Assembly: GCF_035083965.1 (NCBI RefSeq)
Contig: NC_089740.1
Location: 15,719,552 to 15,783,551, forward strand
DNA length: 64,000 nt
Reading direction: 5' to 3'
Source: Branchiostoma lanceolatum
Lineage: Eukaryota; Chordata; Leptocardii; Amphioxiformes; Branchiostomatidae
Below, piece by piece: positions 1 through 10,800 of this stretch. The notes below the pieces were generated by a model that worked only from the letters and a program-made list of their open reading frames with translations, did not search any database and was not told the DNA's origin. Position 1 is the stretch's first letter. Each line of letters begins with the position of its first letter. Position numbers and translations under genes: made by a program.

Positions 1-652
1 CCGGGACTGCGTCACTCTGTGGAGGACCCGCAGGCGAGCTCGCTGGGACATCAAGAACTGCGCCGCCCGCCTCCCGTACATCTGCCAGCTCGGTGAGTAG
101 GGCTTAATCTATAGTGCGTTGATGAAGGTTAGACATCAAGATAATAAGATACGCCAAAAATAGTTACTCAAGCAACTGGATAAGATTTTGAAACAGTCAG
201 ACGTTTCACACAGCATCCGCTGTCTTTCGTCAGTGACTAAGGACAGATCTGGCAACTAGGCTTTATACCAAAACTCTGACTAGATATATATGTTAATGAA
301 GGGAAGACAATTTCAGATGGTTCAATAGAATTGTAAGTTAAGGCAAGGTTGTATGCTAATAAATAAATTAGCTCCTGTTGTTTTAGGAGCTAATGTTATT
401 CGTCGGGGGGGGGGTGTACATGTATATATTCTCAGGCAACTGGATATATTCCCAATTCCATCTACTTGCATGTAACTGTTTTCTAGCGTCATTCAGTTCA
501 GTTACGGCATCTAGTACCTTCAGTGACCTACCAGGGTCATCATTTGCAGGGTAAGGCTATTTTGCTTGGGCATTTCCATAGTTCACTTTTATGTCGTTCA
601 CATTTGCTTACGAGTGTCTCCATCTCTTACAGGCAGCAGCGGCGGTAAGTAG
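1..652 (+). CDS. C-type lectin-domain protein, 3' end (partial)
   Basis: Exon 1-92 enters the window already in frame and reads as the C-terminal part of a C-type lectin-like domain: RDCVTLW, then WDIKNCAARLPYICQL. The two cysteines and the YICQ ending match the last disulfide-forming strand of the fold, which usually binds carbohydrate or protein ligands outside the cell. The exon ends at a GTGAGT donor (93). The next exon follows a CTTACAG acceptor at 633 and restores phase (split Gly codon); reading on gives GSSGGK and a TAG at 650-652, so I take it as the terminal coding exon. A GTAAGT inside it (645-650) could instead make a 12-nt microexon leading to exons I cannot find. The rest of the protein lies upstream of the window, so signal peptide, partner domains and sugar-specificity residues cannot be judged. 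Confidence 0.72.
120..260 (+). repeat. MITE-like dispersed repeat, half copy
   Basis: This stretch shares long near-identical blocks with 45190-45400 (for example GTTACTCAAGCAACTGGATA and CAGTCAGACGTTTCA). At 45190 the element is palindromic and non-coding, so this looks like one half of a short non-autonomous DNA transposon in the intron of the lectin gene. Confidence 0.6.
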
Positions 653-999
653 GACGGTGACGTAGGGTGACGTCACTACATCGCTATGACGTCACAAAAT
701 CTCTCTGACGTCATTGCGTCTCCGTGAAGTCAGAACATCTTATGCATATATTTGGAAGCTTATGATGTAATATGATAGGCACATATCAAATTCATGGAAC
801 ACAGAACAAGTCGCACATGTGCGGCATCACCAATTCAATACCCTGGTTCTCTCGTCAGACCTCTGATTTTGATCTCATTGTCAATAAGCATAACACTTAA
901 TGTAAAACAGGTTAGGACCTAAGTTAAACCACCACAAAATACCCTCAGTCTTTTTATTAGTGTCATTATGGAGTATGGTATATCTATATACATCTATAT
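653..999. other. Non-coding stretch after the lectin gene
   Basis: Several TGACGTCA-like palindromes occur at 656-715. No open frame with coding character, no RNA gene and no clear polyadenylation cluster were recognised. Confidence 0.5.
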
Positions 1000-2273
1000 A
1001 AACTACGCACAAAAAGTTTGGAAACTTTACTTTGATTGATCATATTTCCATTGTTTTTTTTATCAATTTCAATGTATTATATATCGTTGGAAAGCTTGTG
1101 TAATTTCCTTTCCTATGATACCCTACTCATTATAATTGCAATCTAATGGAGCGAGCACCAGGCCTGCTTACGCGAGTGGGTTGTAGAAAAAAAGTGCCCA
1201 AATTTCCATAATAGTGTCAAACACCTATAGCGCAGCGCCAAACCCATTAGTGGTGGTGTCGTCCAAATCGTGAATGGAACAGTGTGTGGTGGAATGTTAT
1301 GTTCACAGCTACAGATAAGAGAAGGTTTATTTCGACTGTTGGATGGGTAAATTAAAGTGTTGGGGCGGCGAGGAGAACCCTATGCTGACTGTTACACAGA
1401 TAGACTGACTGTTTGTTGGGGTCAGTGTTATAGTGTGAGGCAGTACAACGCTAACTGCCAGCGGAAAAAAAAACAGGCCAATCATCCTAAGCAACTTCGA
1501 TGTGTCGATATAGAGACACCTTTCTCCATCCAGTCACATTTCCAAGATCCTTATCTCTGCAATATGATTATGAGACTGGGTGCCATTCTGCAAGATGATA
1601 GTGCACGTCCATACAGAATGAGTCTGTGAGAGTCATTTCAGACCACCTCCAGTACCTATGCAGTAATACAGAGGATAGAATGGCCCTCCTGCAGCCCAGA
1701 TCTCAACAACAATTGAACACAGTCTCAGACTCTGTGATCACTGATCAGCTTGGGCAAGCTGTGCATGCAGTTGTGATCAACAGAAAAACACTGGTCGACC
1801 TGCGACGACTCCTTGTGGAAGAATAGCCAGGGGCCGCGTACCAAAACTGGTGACAAGCATGAGGAGGATGTGCCGGGCTGTGTAGTCAGTATTAAGCCAC
1901 CCTCATCATAACTGAGGCTCCTTTACGCATTTTGTTTTGGATGAAGACTACCCTTGGCTTTCATATTAATGTGTTTTGTTGGTTCAAGTTTCACATCACC
2001 CTCGTACAAAAGCCACGTGCTACCAGCAGAAGACAAAATACTGAATTGAGCGTTTTACATTAGTAGGGTAATTTGGGCACTTTTTTTATGAGACTCGCTC
2101 GCATAAGCAGGTCTGGTGCTCGTTGTATTAATTTACAACAATAATAAGTTAAGTATCATGGGAAAGAAAATCAAAAAAGCTTTTCAATGATATATAAATC
2201 ATTGAAATTGATCAAGAAACAACGTAGATATGATCGACCAAAGTTAAGTTTCCGAACTTTTTGTGCGTAGTTT
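1000..2273 (+). mobile_element. Tc1/mariner-like DNA transposon, decayed
   Basis: Long terminal inverted repeats bound this 1.27-kb element. AACTACGCACAAAAAGTT at the left end reappears in inverted form at 2250-2273, and the similarity continues inward for roughly 200 bp on both sides. TA-rich sequence flanks both ends, as expected for TA target duplication. Inside, the + strand keeps broken transposase: LQDDSARPYRM at about 1590-1620 recalls the QDNARPH block holding the second catalytic Asp of Tc1 transposases, and about 1670-1720 reads as WPSCSPDLN in a shifted frame, recalling the family's WP..SPDLNP block. Stops and frameshifts separate the pieces, so it cannot encode an active enzyme. 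It is probably a relic mobilised, if at all, in trans. Confidence 0.75.
1500..1835 (+). pseudogene. Broken Tc1-like transposase
   Basis: Two overlapping frames carry neighbouring pieces of the catalytic core. The frame ending at 1629 carries QDDSARPYR, and the next frame carries QRIEWPSCSPDLN. In intact family members these blocks lie in one frame about 30-40 residues apart, so at least one frameshift has occurred. The N-terminal DNA-binding half is not recognisable, and the final catalytic acidic residue cannot be placed. Confidence 0.6.
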
Positions 2274-4205
2274 ATATCTATATATCTATATCTATATATA
2301 TAGATATCACAACAATTTCTCACCTGGAATCATTTGGGTTCTGAAAAACAAACACTCTGGATAATTTGTCGCCATGAAAATAGAGATAAGCAATGCTTAC
2401 TTTAGACAACCGTTTTCTAACGTGTACTGTATGTAGCAGCAATTTTCGATGTTTTCACAGCAAAATGTATGTTCTTTATATTACAGGTGTATTATATCAT
2501 GGTGTATTATCTGAGGTAGTATTATCTGCTTGTGTGGTAGACTTGCAACATATTCGTGTCTTCCTAGTTATAAAGTTATTCAAATGTATCAGATTCAGAC
2601 TTGTGCTCGAATACTTAGATAACAACTTCTACCATCAGAGAGTAGATAGAACTTGAGCCTGGTGTGGCGGAGGCGGGGTCCCTCTCCCAGCTCAAATGTA
2701 AACTGGCGAGGGCCGGGCTGCTTCGCATCACACCCCCACACGCTCTTCTATATTAGCGTAACATCACCAACACAGTAAACCCAGTCCACCTTTGCAGACA
2801 CAAAATCGGTTGCTGATGTTCCTCATATTGACTCATTTTTCTATGTTAATTTGTACCGGTGACTTGTTTGAAACTAACACATGCCGAACTGTTAATAATC
2901 CCATTTTCATGGAGCGTTTTGTGTGTAGAAACGGTTTGCAGTTATGTAGTGATGAGAATAGTTATACTATTATCATATCATATTCTTCATGATATTTATA
3001 ATCTGGTGTATTATGTTTGAGTGGTAAACTTACACTTGTAACATACTCTTGTGCTTCTGATGATAAAGGTACCAATACTTTTATATAATAATTAGACTTG
3101 TTTGGTATGAAGTGTTTGGTGTGTAGAAACGATTAATAGATAATTTTGTTGTTGATAACAAAACATTGTTGAACTGTATATATTTATATATATATGGCTT
3201 GGTATAAGAAGTGGATTGCAAAACCTCTAACACCCAAAAAAATAAAAAAAACTGTGAAGGAAAAATGTTGTCTGTTTTTCCTTTTTTTTACACACTGGTC
3301 TCACAGATGTTTAGTTAAGAGAGTTTGTTTGCAGCCACTTGTCCTCGGGCTAATTGCAACATAAAACAATGAGCAGAAAAAAGTACACAGACAGCACAAC
3401 TTAGCAATAGTGACAAGTAGAACAATCGACTTACGGCAGCAGAAGTATTTATCCGAGACCCCCTGGTCAATAGTAGTTCGTCAAACGCAAACACACATAC
3501 ACACACACCCAAAACAATACCTCAATTTTTATGGAGGTAATAAGGAAATACTCCCCATTGAGACATTTACATCCTGCAGTCTGAGGGGTGAAATGACCCC
3601 CATAACTACGGATTAAACACATAAAAGTCCGGGCCGTCCATCCGCTTGAACAATTGCAAGGTAGTTGACTTAGCTCAATTTATTTGGTAACTATTTATAT
3701 CCAGGAGGAACAATGAATTTATTGGGTAATTCAATAGTACAAGCTTGCCCTTGACGTGCTTACACCTTAAATCCTTCAGAGCAGTACTCGGTAGACGATA
3801 CCATGGTCCCTTCTGAATCAAAGATGTACAGTAATTGCCAACACAAAAATTGGAGTTACCAAAATTTTCGACTGATCAGCTCCAGTCTTTGTCAAGGAAT
3901 GAGCAATCCACTGCTTCTGTGACGTCGCGTTATGCAGATAGAACACATGACTCAGTGACCAGTGAATGATATGTTGCAGAATGTCTATGGCGCCCCCCGT
4001 CTCTGTTGAGGGATGGTTGTAAAGCCTATAATAAGGTGGTCCCTTGACCCTGCGAAGTGTAATTTGATATTCTTAAAACAGTCGTGAAAGTGTCGTGCGA
4101 AATTCAGCTGTCCTGTGACTGTCGCATACATAGAGTCTTGTCGACAATCTGTTCTAACTCACGCTGAACCAACCGATAAATAAATACATAAATAATTCTG
4201 TTCTG
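2274..4205. other. Intergenic, no recognised gene
   Basis: AT-rich sequence with a short (TATATC)n tract at 2277-2305 and scattered low-complexity runs. The open frames here are short, lack homology I can see and have no splice context. One inverted copy of the GACGGGGGGCG motif lies near 3990. Confidence 0.5.
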
Positions 4206-4210
4206 AACTC

Positions 4211-4640
4211 AGGGTCGTGTGGTGTAAGGACAGTGACTTTCAGGGCGTTTGGTCCAGAACCCAGCGGTCCCAGGTTCGAATCCACCTGACGCCGCCGGTG
4301 TTGTGCCTTTGGGAAAGGCACTTTACACGACTTTTCTCACTCCACCCAGGTGTAGAAATGGGTTATTGTTCTCTGTACGTGGCATTGTTGAAATAAGTTA
4401 TGAATGTTATGAAAAACTTGAGTGCGGAGCCACATCGTCCTTGTCTGTCAAAAAGTGAAGAAGAAAAAAGAATCCCCCGACGCCATCGATGCTGTGCCCT
4501 TGGGAAAGGCACTTGACACGACTTTCTTTACTCAACCCAGGTGTAAAATAGTACCTGTATGTGACACTATTAAAGCAGGTAATACAAGCTTCAGTGCAGT
4601 GCCAAATAGTCCTTGTTTCCTAGGACAAAACAAGTACTGC
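4211..4640 (+). mobile_element. tRNA-derived SINE, two partial copies
   Basis: A Pol III-like head with a B-box (GGTTCGAATCC near 4273) runs into a body containing GGGAAAGGCACTTTACACGA and a CACCCAGGTGTA motif. A second body-only copy starts near 4480. The same body recurs at 11697, 13885, 39280, 42840 and 51360, and inverted at 28384-29827, which defines one dispersed SINE family. Confidence 0.75.
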
Positions 4641-4999
4641 GTTTGTTTGTCCAAATGTGATAAGAAAAAAAGTGAAGTCATCTCGCCAAAAGTCCTAGGA
4701 CGAAACAAGTAGGGCGAATGTGAATTATGGGACCGGGCCTACGTAGTAAATTCTTCGGGCGTTCTTTTGTTCCTAGTTGCGGAGAATTTGTTTATTCTGG
4801 ACGCGACAAGACAACTTAAGAAGTAGAACCTCAACTTCTTTATAGCTGTTTGCCTTAGATCAACTTCAAACCTTTAGAATAATAAATCAGGAAACCTCCT
4901 GGCCGAGACTATGCACGCAGCAGCCTTGGTCTATGCAATAACCCTTTCTAATGATTAGTGTAAAGTTCGCCTAACCCTGTAGGGTGTAGTTATATAATT

Positions 5000-5540
5000 T
5001 ACGGTCCGTGGTGACGTAGAACCAATTGACGACCCCCGCGCCCGAAATATGGGCTCCTACACGCACTCGTGTTTACACCGTGTAACCGCCGAGGCGATGG
5101 TCGGTGCGACGCTCCCCTGGCCCCGAGGAGTGTGATTTGCAGGCCTCGGTGACGTAGAATCTGCCGTACAACCCCCGGGCCAGAAATGCTAGTGAGCCGA
5201 GATGGCAGCCCTTCTCTACATGTACACGAAGTAGTGTTTACACCGTAGCGCCGCCTCAGTGTTGGTCGGCACGACCCTCTCCTGACCCCGCCGGGGGCAA
5301 TTTACAGACCCCGGTGACGTAGAGCCCGTCGGACGACTCCTCGCGCCAGAATTAATCCGAGAAGGAAGCCCTTCTCTGCACCTACACGTTCTAGTGTTTA
5401 CACCGTAGAGCCGCCGCAGTGTTGGCCGGTACGACGCTCCCCTGACCCCGAGGAGCGTACTTAACAGGCCCCGGTGACGTAGAACCCGTCGAACGACTAT
5501 CCACGCCAGAATTAGCTCCCGTCGGCAAGCCGCTAAATAC
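5000..5540 (+). repeat. Diverged tandem repeat, about 140-165 bp unit
   Basis: About four imperfect copies are marked by CGGTGACGTAGA at roughly 5008, 5150, 5309 and 5473, each preceded by GTGTTTACACCGT. The block is GC-rich and open in several frames on the minus strand, but the frames follow the repeat and show no conserved protein. Confidence 0.65.
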
Positions 5541-7804
5541 CGCCGTGCTGTGGACAGACCGACACGGTTGAGTGCTGAGGGACGCGCCGCCATAACAAGA
5601 CCTGTCCCGACAACAAGGTAGGGCTGCAACATACCACAACCTTTATTATGAGGGTCTTTGCACCCACGACACATTTACGACATTCGTAGGACGATCGCGG
5701 ATGTGCCGTACAAGATTCAGCCGTCTTGTAACGTAAAACAAGCTTGTTTTGAATCCGTACGTGGACGATTGTCGGTTCTGTTATGGTCTCTCTCAAAACC
5801 GTACCTGTCCTATCGACACTGTAGGACTTAAGTTCATCCCAAAAGCTATTTCCGCTAGTCTTCAGAAGGCTTCTTAGGCTGCTTTGACTACAAATGTGTA
5901 TCTCTGACAGACAATTCCAATGTCGTACTTCTGTGTTCATGTTTAATTAGACATAGACATAAAAACAACGCATAAATATGAACTTATCGACTAGGATTAC
6001 ATTGAAGTTTAGAACAGAGGGACTGTGTGTGTGTTCTATATATTTGAGTGCTTGTCTGTGTGTCTATATCTATGTCTCTCCGTATGTTGGTGTGTCCGTG
6101 TCTCTGTCAGTGTTTCTCTGTGTGTGTACTTGTCTGTTTGTCTGTGTGTCCGACTGTGTGTTTCTACGATGCCCAATATGCAGTGTTTTCAAACATACTC
6201 GGTGATTCTATTTTTGCCTGTGGGACTAGCTAGAAGGTTCGCCTGTTTGACTGTCTACAGTTTTCTCAGTGCCATTGTTGGAGTCGTAATTTCGTTACGT
6301 TTCCGTATTGTACCTGTAGATTTAACTAATATCGTCTAGCGCGGGGGGGGGGGGGTGTCAGAGTAACAGACTCGTCCTTCTAGTTGTGTCTCTTTATGAT
6401 GAAGTGGTAACTAATTAGGCAGAAGTAAGTAAATGATTAAGAAGTACAAGAACACACATGATGCAAAACTTAATTTTAATTATTGTTTCACCTAGCTTCA
6501 TTTTGTGGTCTAAAAGATTCTTCAAGGTGATGTCAATTTTGGGTAACTTATATTATTTACTGATTTGTTTGCTTCTCTGTGGCGAGTCTTAGATACCTTG
6601 TTAACGTTACCCACTCCACCCCCACCAAAAGATTCGTTAAGTTCATAATCAGATTTCTCCTATGCTTTACATTGGCCGTGCATCTGATTGAGTTACTGTT
6701 AGGAAACGGCGAACAATTGTTGACCGGCCTTTTCTATGAATGTTTACTCTCTTCCACGAATGAAGCCGTTAATCACGTTACTTGATATGCTCACTGATCC
6801 CCACAGTACAGCCTTCGACTGGGTTAATGCGTGATGGTATCAGTCTTTCTCTGTTCTCCTATTGATACAATAAACATTGCAGACAGACACAGCTATGACG
6901 TGCCCGAATGGCGTTGACGTTACAATCAAAGTTCTTTACACGAACGCACACACACGAACATACACACACACAGCCACACACACACACACTCTCTCTCTCT
7001 CGCACTCACACACACATACATACACACAAAAACACACAGAAACACACATACACAGAAACACACACACACACACAGAAACACAAACATATATACACATGAC
7101 GCACACGTGACACATACGTGACACACACAAACCCATACATACATGCATATACACATACATGATACATATATACATACGGGGGCTATGTGATATGAAATAT
7201 AAGACGTTGTCCAGACTTTAAGTGCCTTCCGCTATCACGCAGGTAAACTCTGACAGGCGGAACATCAAACGAACGCCCGCAGGTGAGAAAAGGTGTACAA
7301 CACCTGTAAACTTCCGATCCGGTCTGCTGAGCGTGGCTGACGTACAGGTGTGACTGCGCACACGTTTTACGCTGTCCTGAACTTACCTGGGCACTTCTTT
7401 CTGACACCTGTCCCCTTGTGTCTACTTACTCTGGGGGTAGGTCAGACCCTGAAATCTACGAAGGCCCAATACGACATTCTTCGCGGCCCTCGAGCACTCC
7501 CCTCCCCCACCACCATAATATCCATGTATGCATAGCAGGAGCGACTCGGAAATCTACGAAGGCCCAAAGGTACAAACTTCGCAGCATCCTAGTAGTTCCC
7601 CCTCATTACCATTTACACATACTCAGGGTTTTTAAAGCAGGATAAATTCTGAAATGTACGAAGGCCCAAAACTACTCAATTTCTTTCTACCGGAAATTGT
7701 TGTGAAAACAATATTACGTATCTCTAAGAAGGTGCTCCCAAGTCTGTTGCCAAAGTTGCTTTGCTTGCATGTTACAATGAAACAGTGCGTTATTCCCGTT
7801 TCAG
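5541..7804. other. Intergenic region upstream of gene A, with microsatellites
   Basis: Contains TG/TCTG-rich sequence (6020-6165), a G-run (6343-6355) and a (CA)n/(CT)n microsatellite at 6940-7180. Three short direct repeats with the core CTACGAAGGCCCAA lie near 7450, 7552 and 7658. A donor-like GCAG/GTGAGA near 7282 could end a 5' untranslated exon of gene A; this is a guess from the acceptor that precedes the gene A start codon. Confidence 0.45.
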
Positions 7805-7866
7805 GAGGACTAAAACAGATAACCCACTATAGACATGCAACTTTATACAACAAGCAAAACGTTATA

Positions 7867-10800
7867 ATGGCCAGCCCGGAGCCTGAACCATGGGGAGGGA
7901 AAATCATCCGCTACAAGAAACTGGCTTCTGTAGAGAGTGAAGAGATTGGGAACGAGTCGAGCAGCTCCGAAGAAGACCTACGGACGAGAATCACAAATTT
8001 GGGGCAAAACGGGACCGGAACAGACAGAGAACGAGGGTACGACGAAACCGGAACTGACGGGAAACGAGACCGCTCCGCGGTGAATGCCGGGAGCGCTGAG
8101 CGCCTGGCCCTGGACGCGGCTAGCGTGGCGGTGGACACCTGGGAACGAGGGAACGTGCCCAAGTCTCCTGACCAGTGGTCGTCTGCGCGCTCCTCATTGG
8201 TCTGGGAAGAGGAGGAAGAGGAAGCAACGGATGAGTCATCGGAGACGGAGAAGCCGGCGGTCACCATGAACGAGCGCCTCCCGGCGGACGTGCGCCTCCC
8301 TGCACCCCCGGTGCACAGGAAAGCCTACAACAGGCCGCTGGAGCCGTTAGAGGGGAGTAGCAGCTCCTGCAGCAGCCTGGTCCCTCCGTACCGCGCCCCT
8401 GTCCGCGTCGAGCAGAACTGCAGGCGGCCCGCTGAGCCAGTCAGAATTGAACTGCCCGAGGAACGAGTGAACACCCGACGGCCCGAAGGACTGACCAATG
8501 GCGAACCTCCCCGGGAACGTGCTGACCCTATGTGGCCTGATGGGCCCTCTGATCACAGGGAACGAGTCAGTATCGAGATGCCGGACGAAGTGGTGATTTC
8601 CAGCGGTCCCAGCGATCGGGTCGTGGCTGCCATTCCCGATGAAGTCTTTATCACCGAGCAGCCCAAGGACCGAGTTGGCACAAGGCCTGGGGAACGAGAC
8701 GGTACTGGCCATGGAGTGCCCTGGACACGAGTCAGTAGTGGTGGACCAAAAGAAAGAGTCGTGGAGGAACCGCTCCGAGGGTTAGTCAGCATGGCAAGGT
8801 CAGCGTCACATTCCAGTACCGGACGTCCCAGGGTACGAGAGGCACACTCCAGTACCGGAAGTCCCAGGGTACGAGAGGCACACTCCAGTGCCGGAAGTCC
8901 AAGGGTACGAGTTACCTCTACACCGATCGGAAGCGGAGATACGGAGCCAATCACAGACTGCAGAGAGGGCGGCAATAACGCACCGCCAAAAGGTACCATG
9001 ATTCAATTATTAACTTCTTGAAAACTCATTTTTATGAATGGCATCATTACGTAAGCATCACCAGACAAGTGTTTACAATGATGAAAAGTTTGTTTTTCTT
9101 CAAAGTAACAAAAAGATGAAGAGAGAGTAACGCTGCACTCAAGTTGTGATTAAAGTTTATATGTTGATTTTAGTTATAACTGGTTTAGATTTGATTACAT
9201 TCGTACAGCAAGAGAATTTGCTACCAAACCTAGTACTGACCCACTCTTCCGATACAGACGGGGGGCGATACGGACTGTTAAGCATGTACGTCACAGTTAC
9301 ACTGACGTCACTTTTCTGGAGGTTGTAGCGGGTCAGTACAAGACCGAGAAGACCTAAATTTCAGCCCAAATCTCTCTCTTTCTTAAAGCTTAATGGATGA
9401 ACCTATTAAAAAATCGTATATGTGGGAAGTGATATCAAGGTCCTACGTTGGTGACCAGTCACCTTTTCTACAGAAGCGCCCTCTAGCGGTTCCAGCCAGG
9501 CGCTGTCGCCGCTGCGGTGGGACACGCACCTGCCGAGCGCCGCGCGGGCTGGCGACCCGCTGGGGTACTGCATCTACGCGCGCAGCATCGCCGAGATCGT
9601 CACGGACAAGAACACCGAGATGCCGCTCACCGTGGGCATATACGGCGGCTGGGGCATGGGCAAGACGTATCTGCTCGGCAAGATGAAAGGTAAGGTATCA
9701 CTTACACGGGTATACGCAGGCGTATACGGCTGGGGCATGGGCAAGACCTATATACTCGGCAAGATGAAAGGTAAGGTATGCCCATAGACATATACGGGGG
9801 TTTATACGTAGGCGTATACGGCAGCTAGGGCATGGGCAAGACGTATCTGCTCGGCAAGATGAAAGGTAAGGTATCACTTACACGGATATACGCATGCGTA
9901 TACGGCTGGGGCATGGGCAAGACCTATATACTCGGCAAGATGAAAGGTAAGGTATGCCCATAGACATATACGGGGGTTTATACGTAGGCGTATACGGCAG
10001 CTAGGGCATGGGCAAGACGTATCTGCTCGGCAAGATGAAGGGTAAGGTATCACTTACACGGGTATACGCAGGTGTATACGGCGGCTGGGGTATAGGCAAG
10101 ACGTATCTGCTCGGCAAGATGAAAGGTTAGATCTCACTTACACGGGTATACGCAGGCGTATACGGCGGCTGAGGCATGGGCAAGACGTATCTGCTCGGCA
10201 AGATGAAAGGTAAGATATCACTTTTACGGGTATACGCAGGCGTATGCGGCTGGGGCATGGGCAAGACGTATCTGCTCGGCAAGATGAATGGTAAGATGGC
10301 CACAGGCCTATATGGGAGTATATACGTAGGCATATACGGTGGTTGGGGCATGGGCAAGGCGTATCTACTCGGCAAGATGAAAGGTAAAATATGCCGATAG
10401 GCATATATCGGGGTATATACGTAGGCATATACGTCAGCGGGGGCATGGGCAAGACCTGTCTGCTCGGCAAGATGAAAGGTAGCATGATCTTACTAGAAGT
10501 ATATTCGTTTAGTTCATGACAAACTCACATTGGCGGCATATACGTAATCTGAGCTCTCAAGTGTCCATTTCACCCGTATGGGACGGCTTGGGCACAGGCA
10601 AGACGTATCTGTTTGCAGGAAGTAAAGCACAATTCTGGTGGATGAAAATACGCGTATAAACCGGACCTCTGGGAAGAACGGCCTGGGCCGACAGGGCATT
10701 TCCAGCCTAAATAAAGGATATTGATTGATTGGTTGATTGATTGACTGATTGACCGATTGACTGATTGATCGATTGATTGACTGATTGATTCATTAATTGA

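Noticed and set aside
4273-4330. tRNA gene suggested by the GGTTCGAATCC B-box
   Set aside because: No cloverleaf with a plausible anticodon arm; the sequence continues into a SINE body shared by many copies.
5216-5940. Minus-strand frames of 135-152 codons
   Set aside because: They follow the 140-165-bp tandem repeat and show no conserved motif or splice context.
6877-7175. His/Thr-rich and Cys/Val-rich frames
   Set aside because: (CA)n microsatellite translated.
7654-7866. Upstream in-frame ATG for gene A
   Set aside because: A TTTCAG acceptor at 7801-7804 lies between it and 7867, and the intervening codons look non-coding; the downstream ATG gives the compositionally uniform tail.
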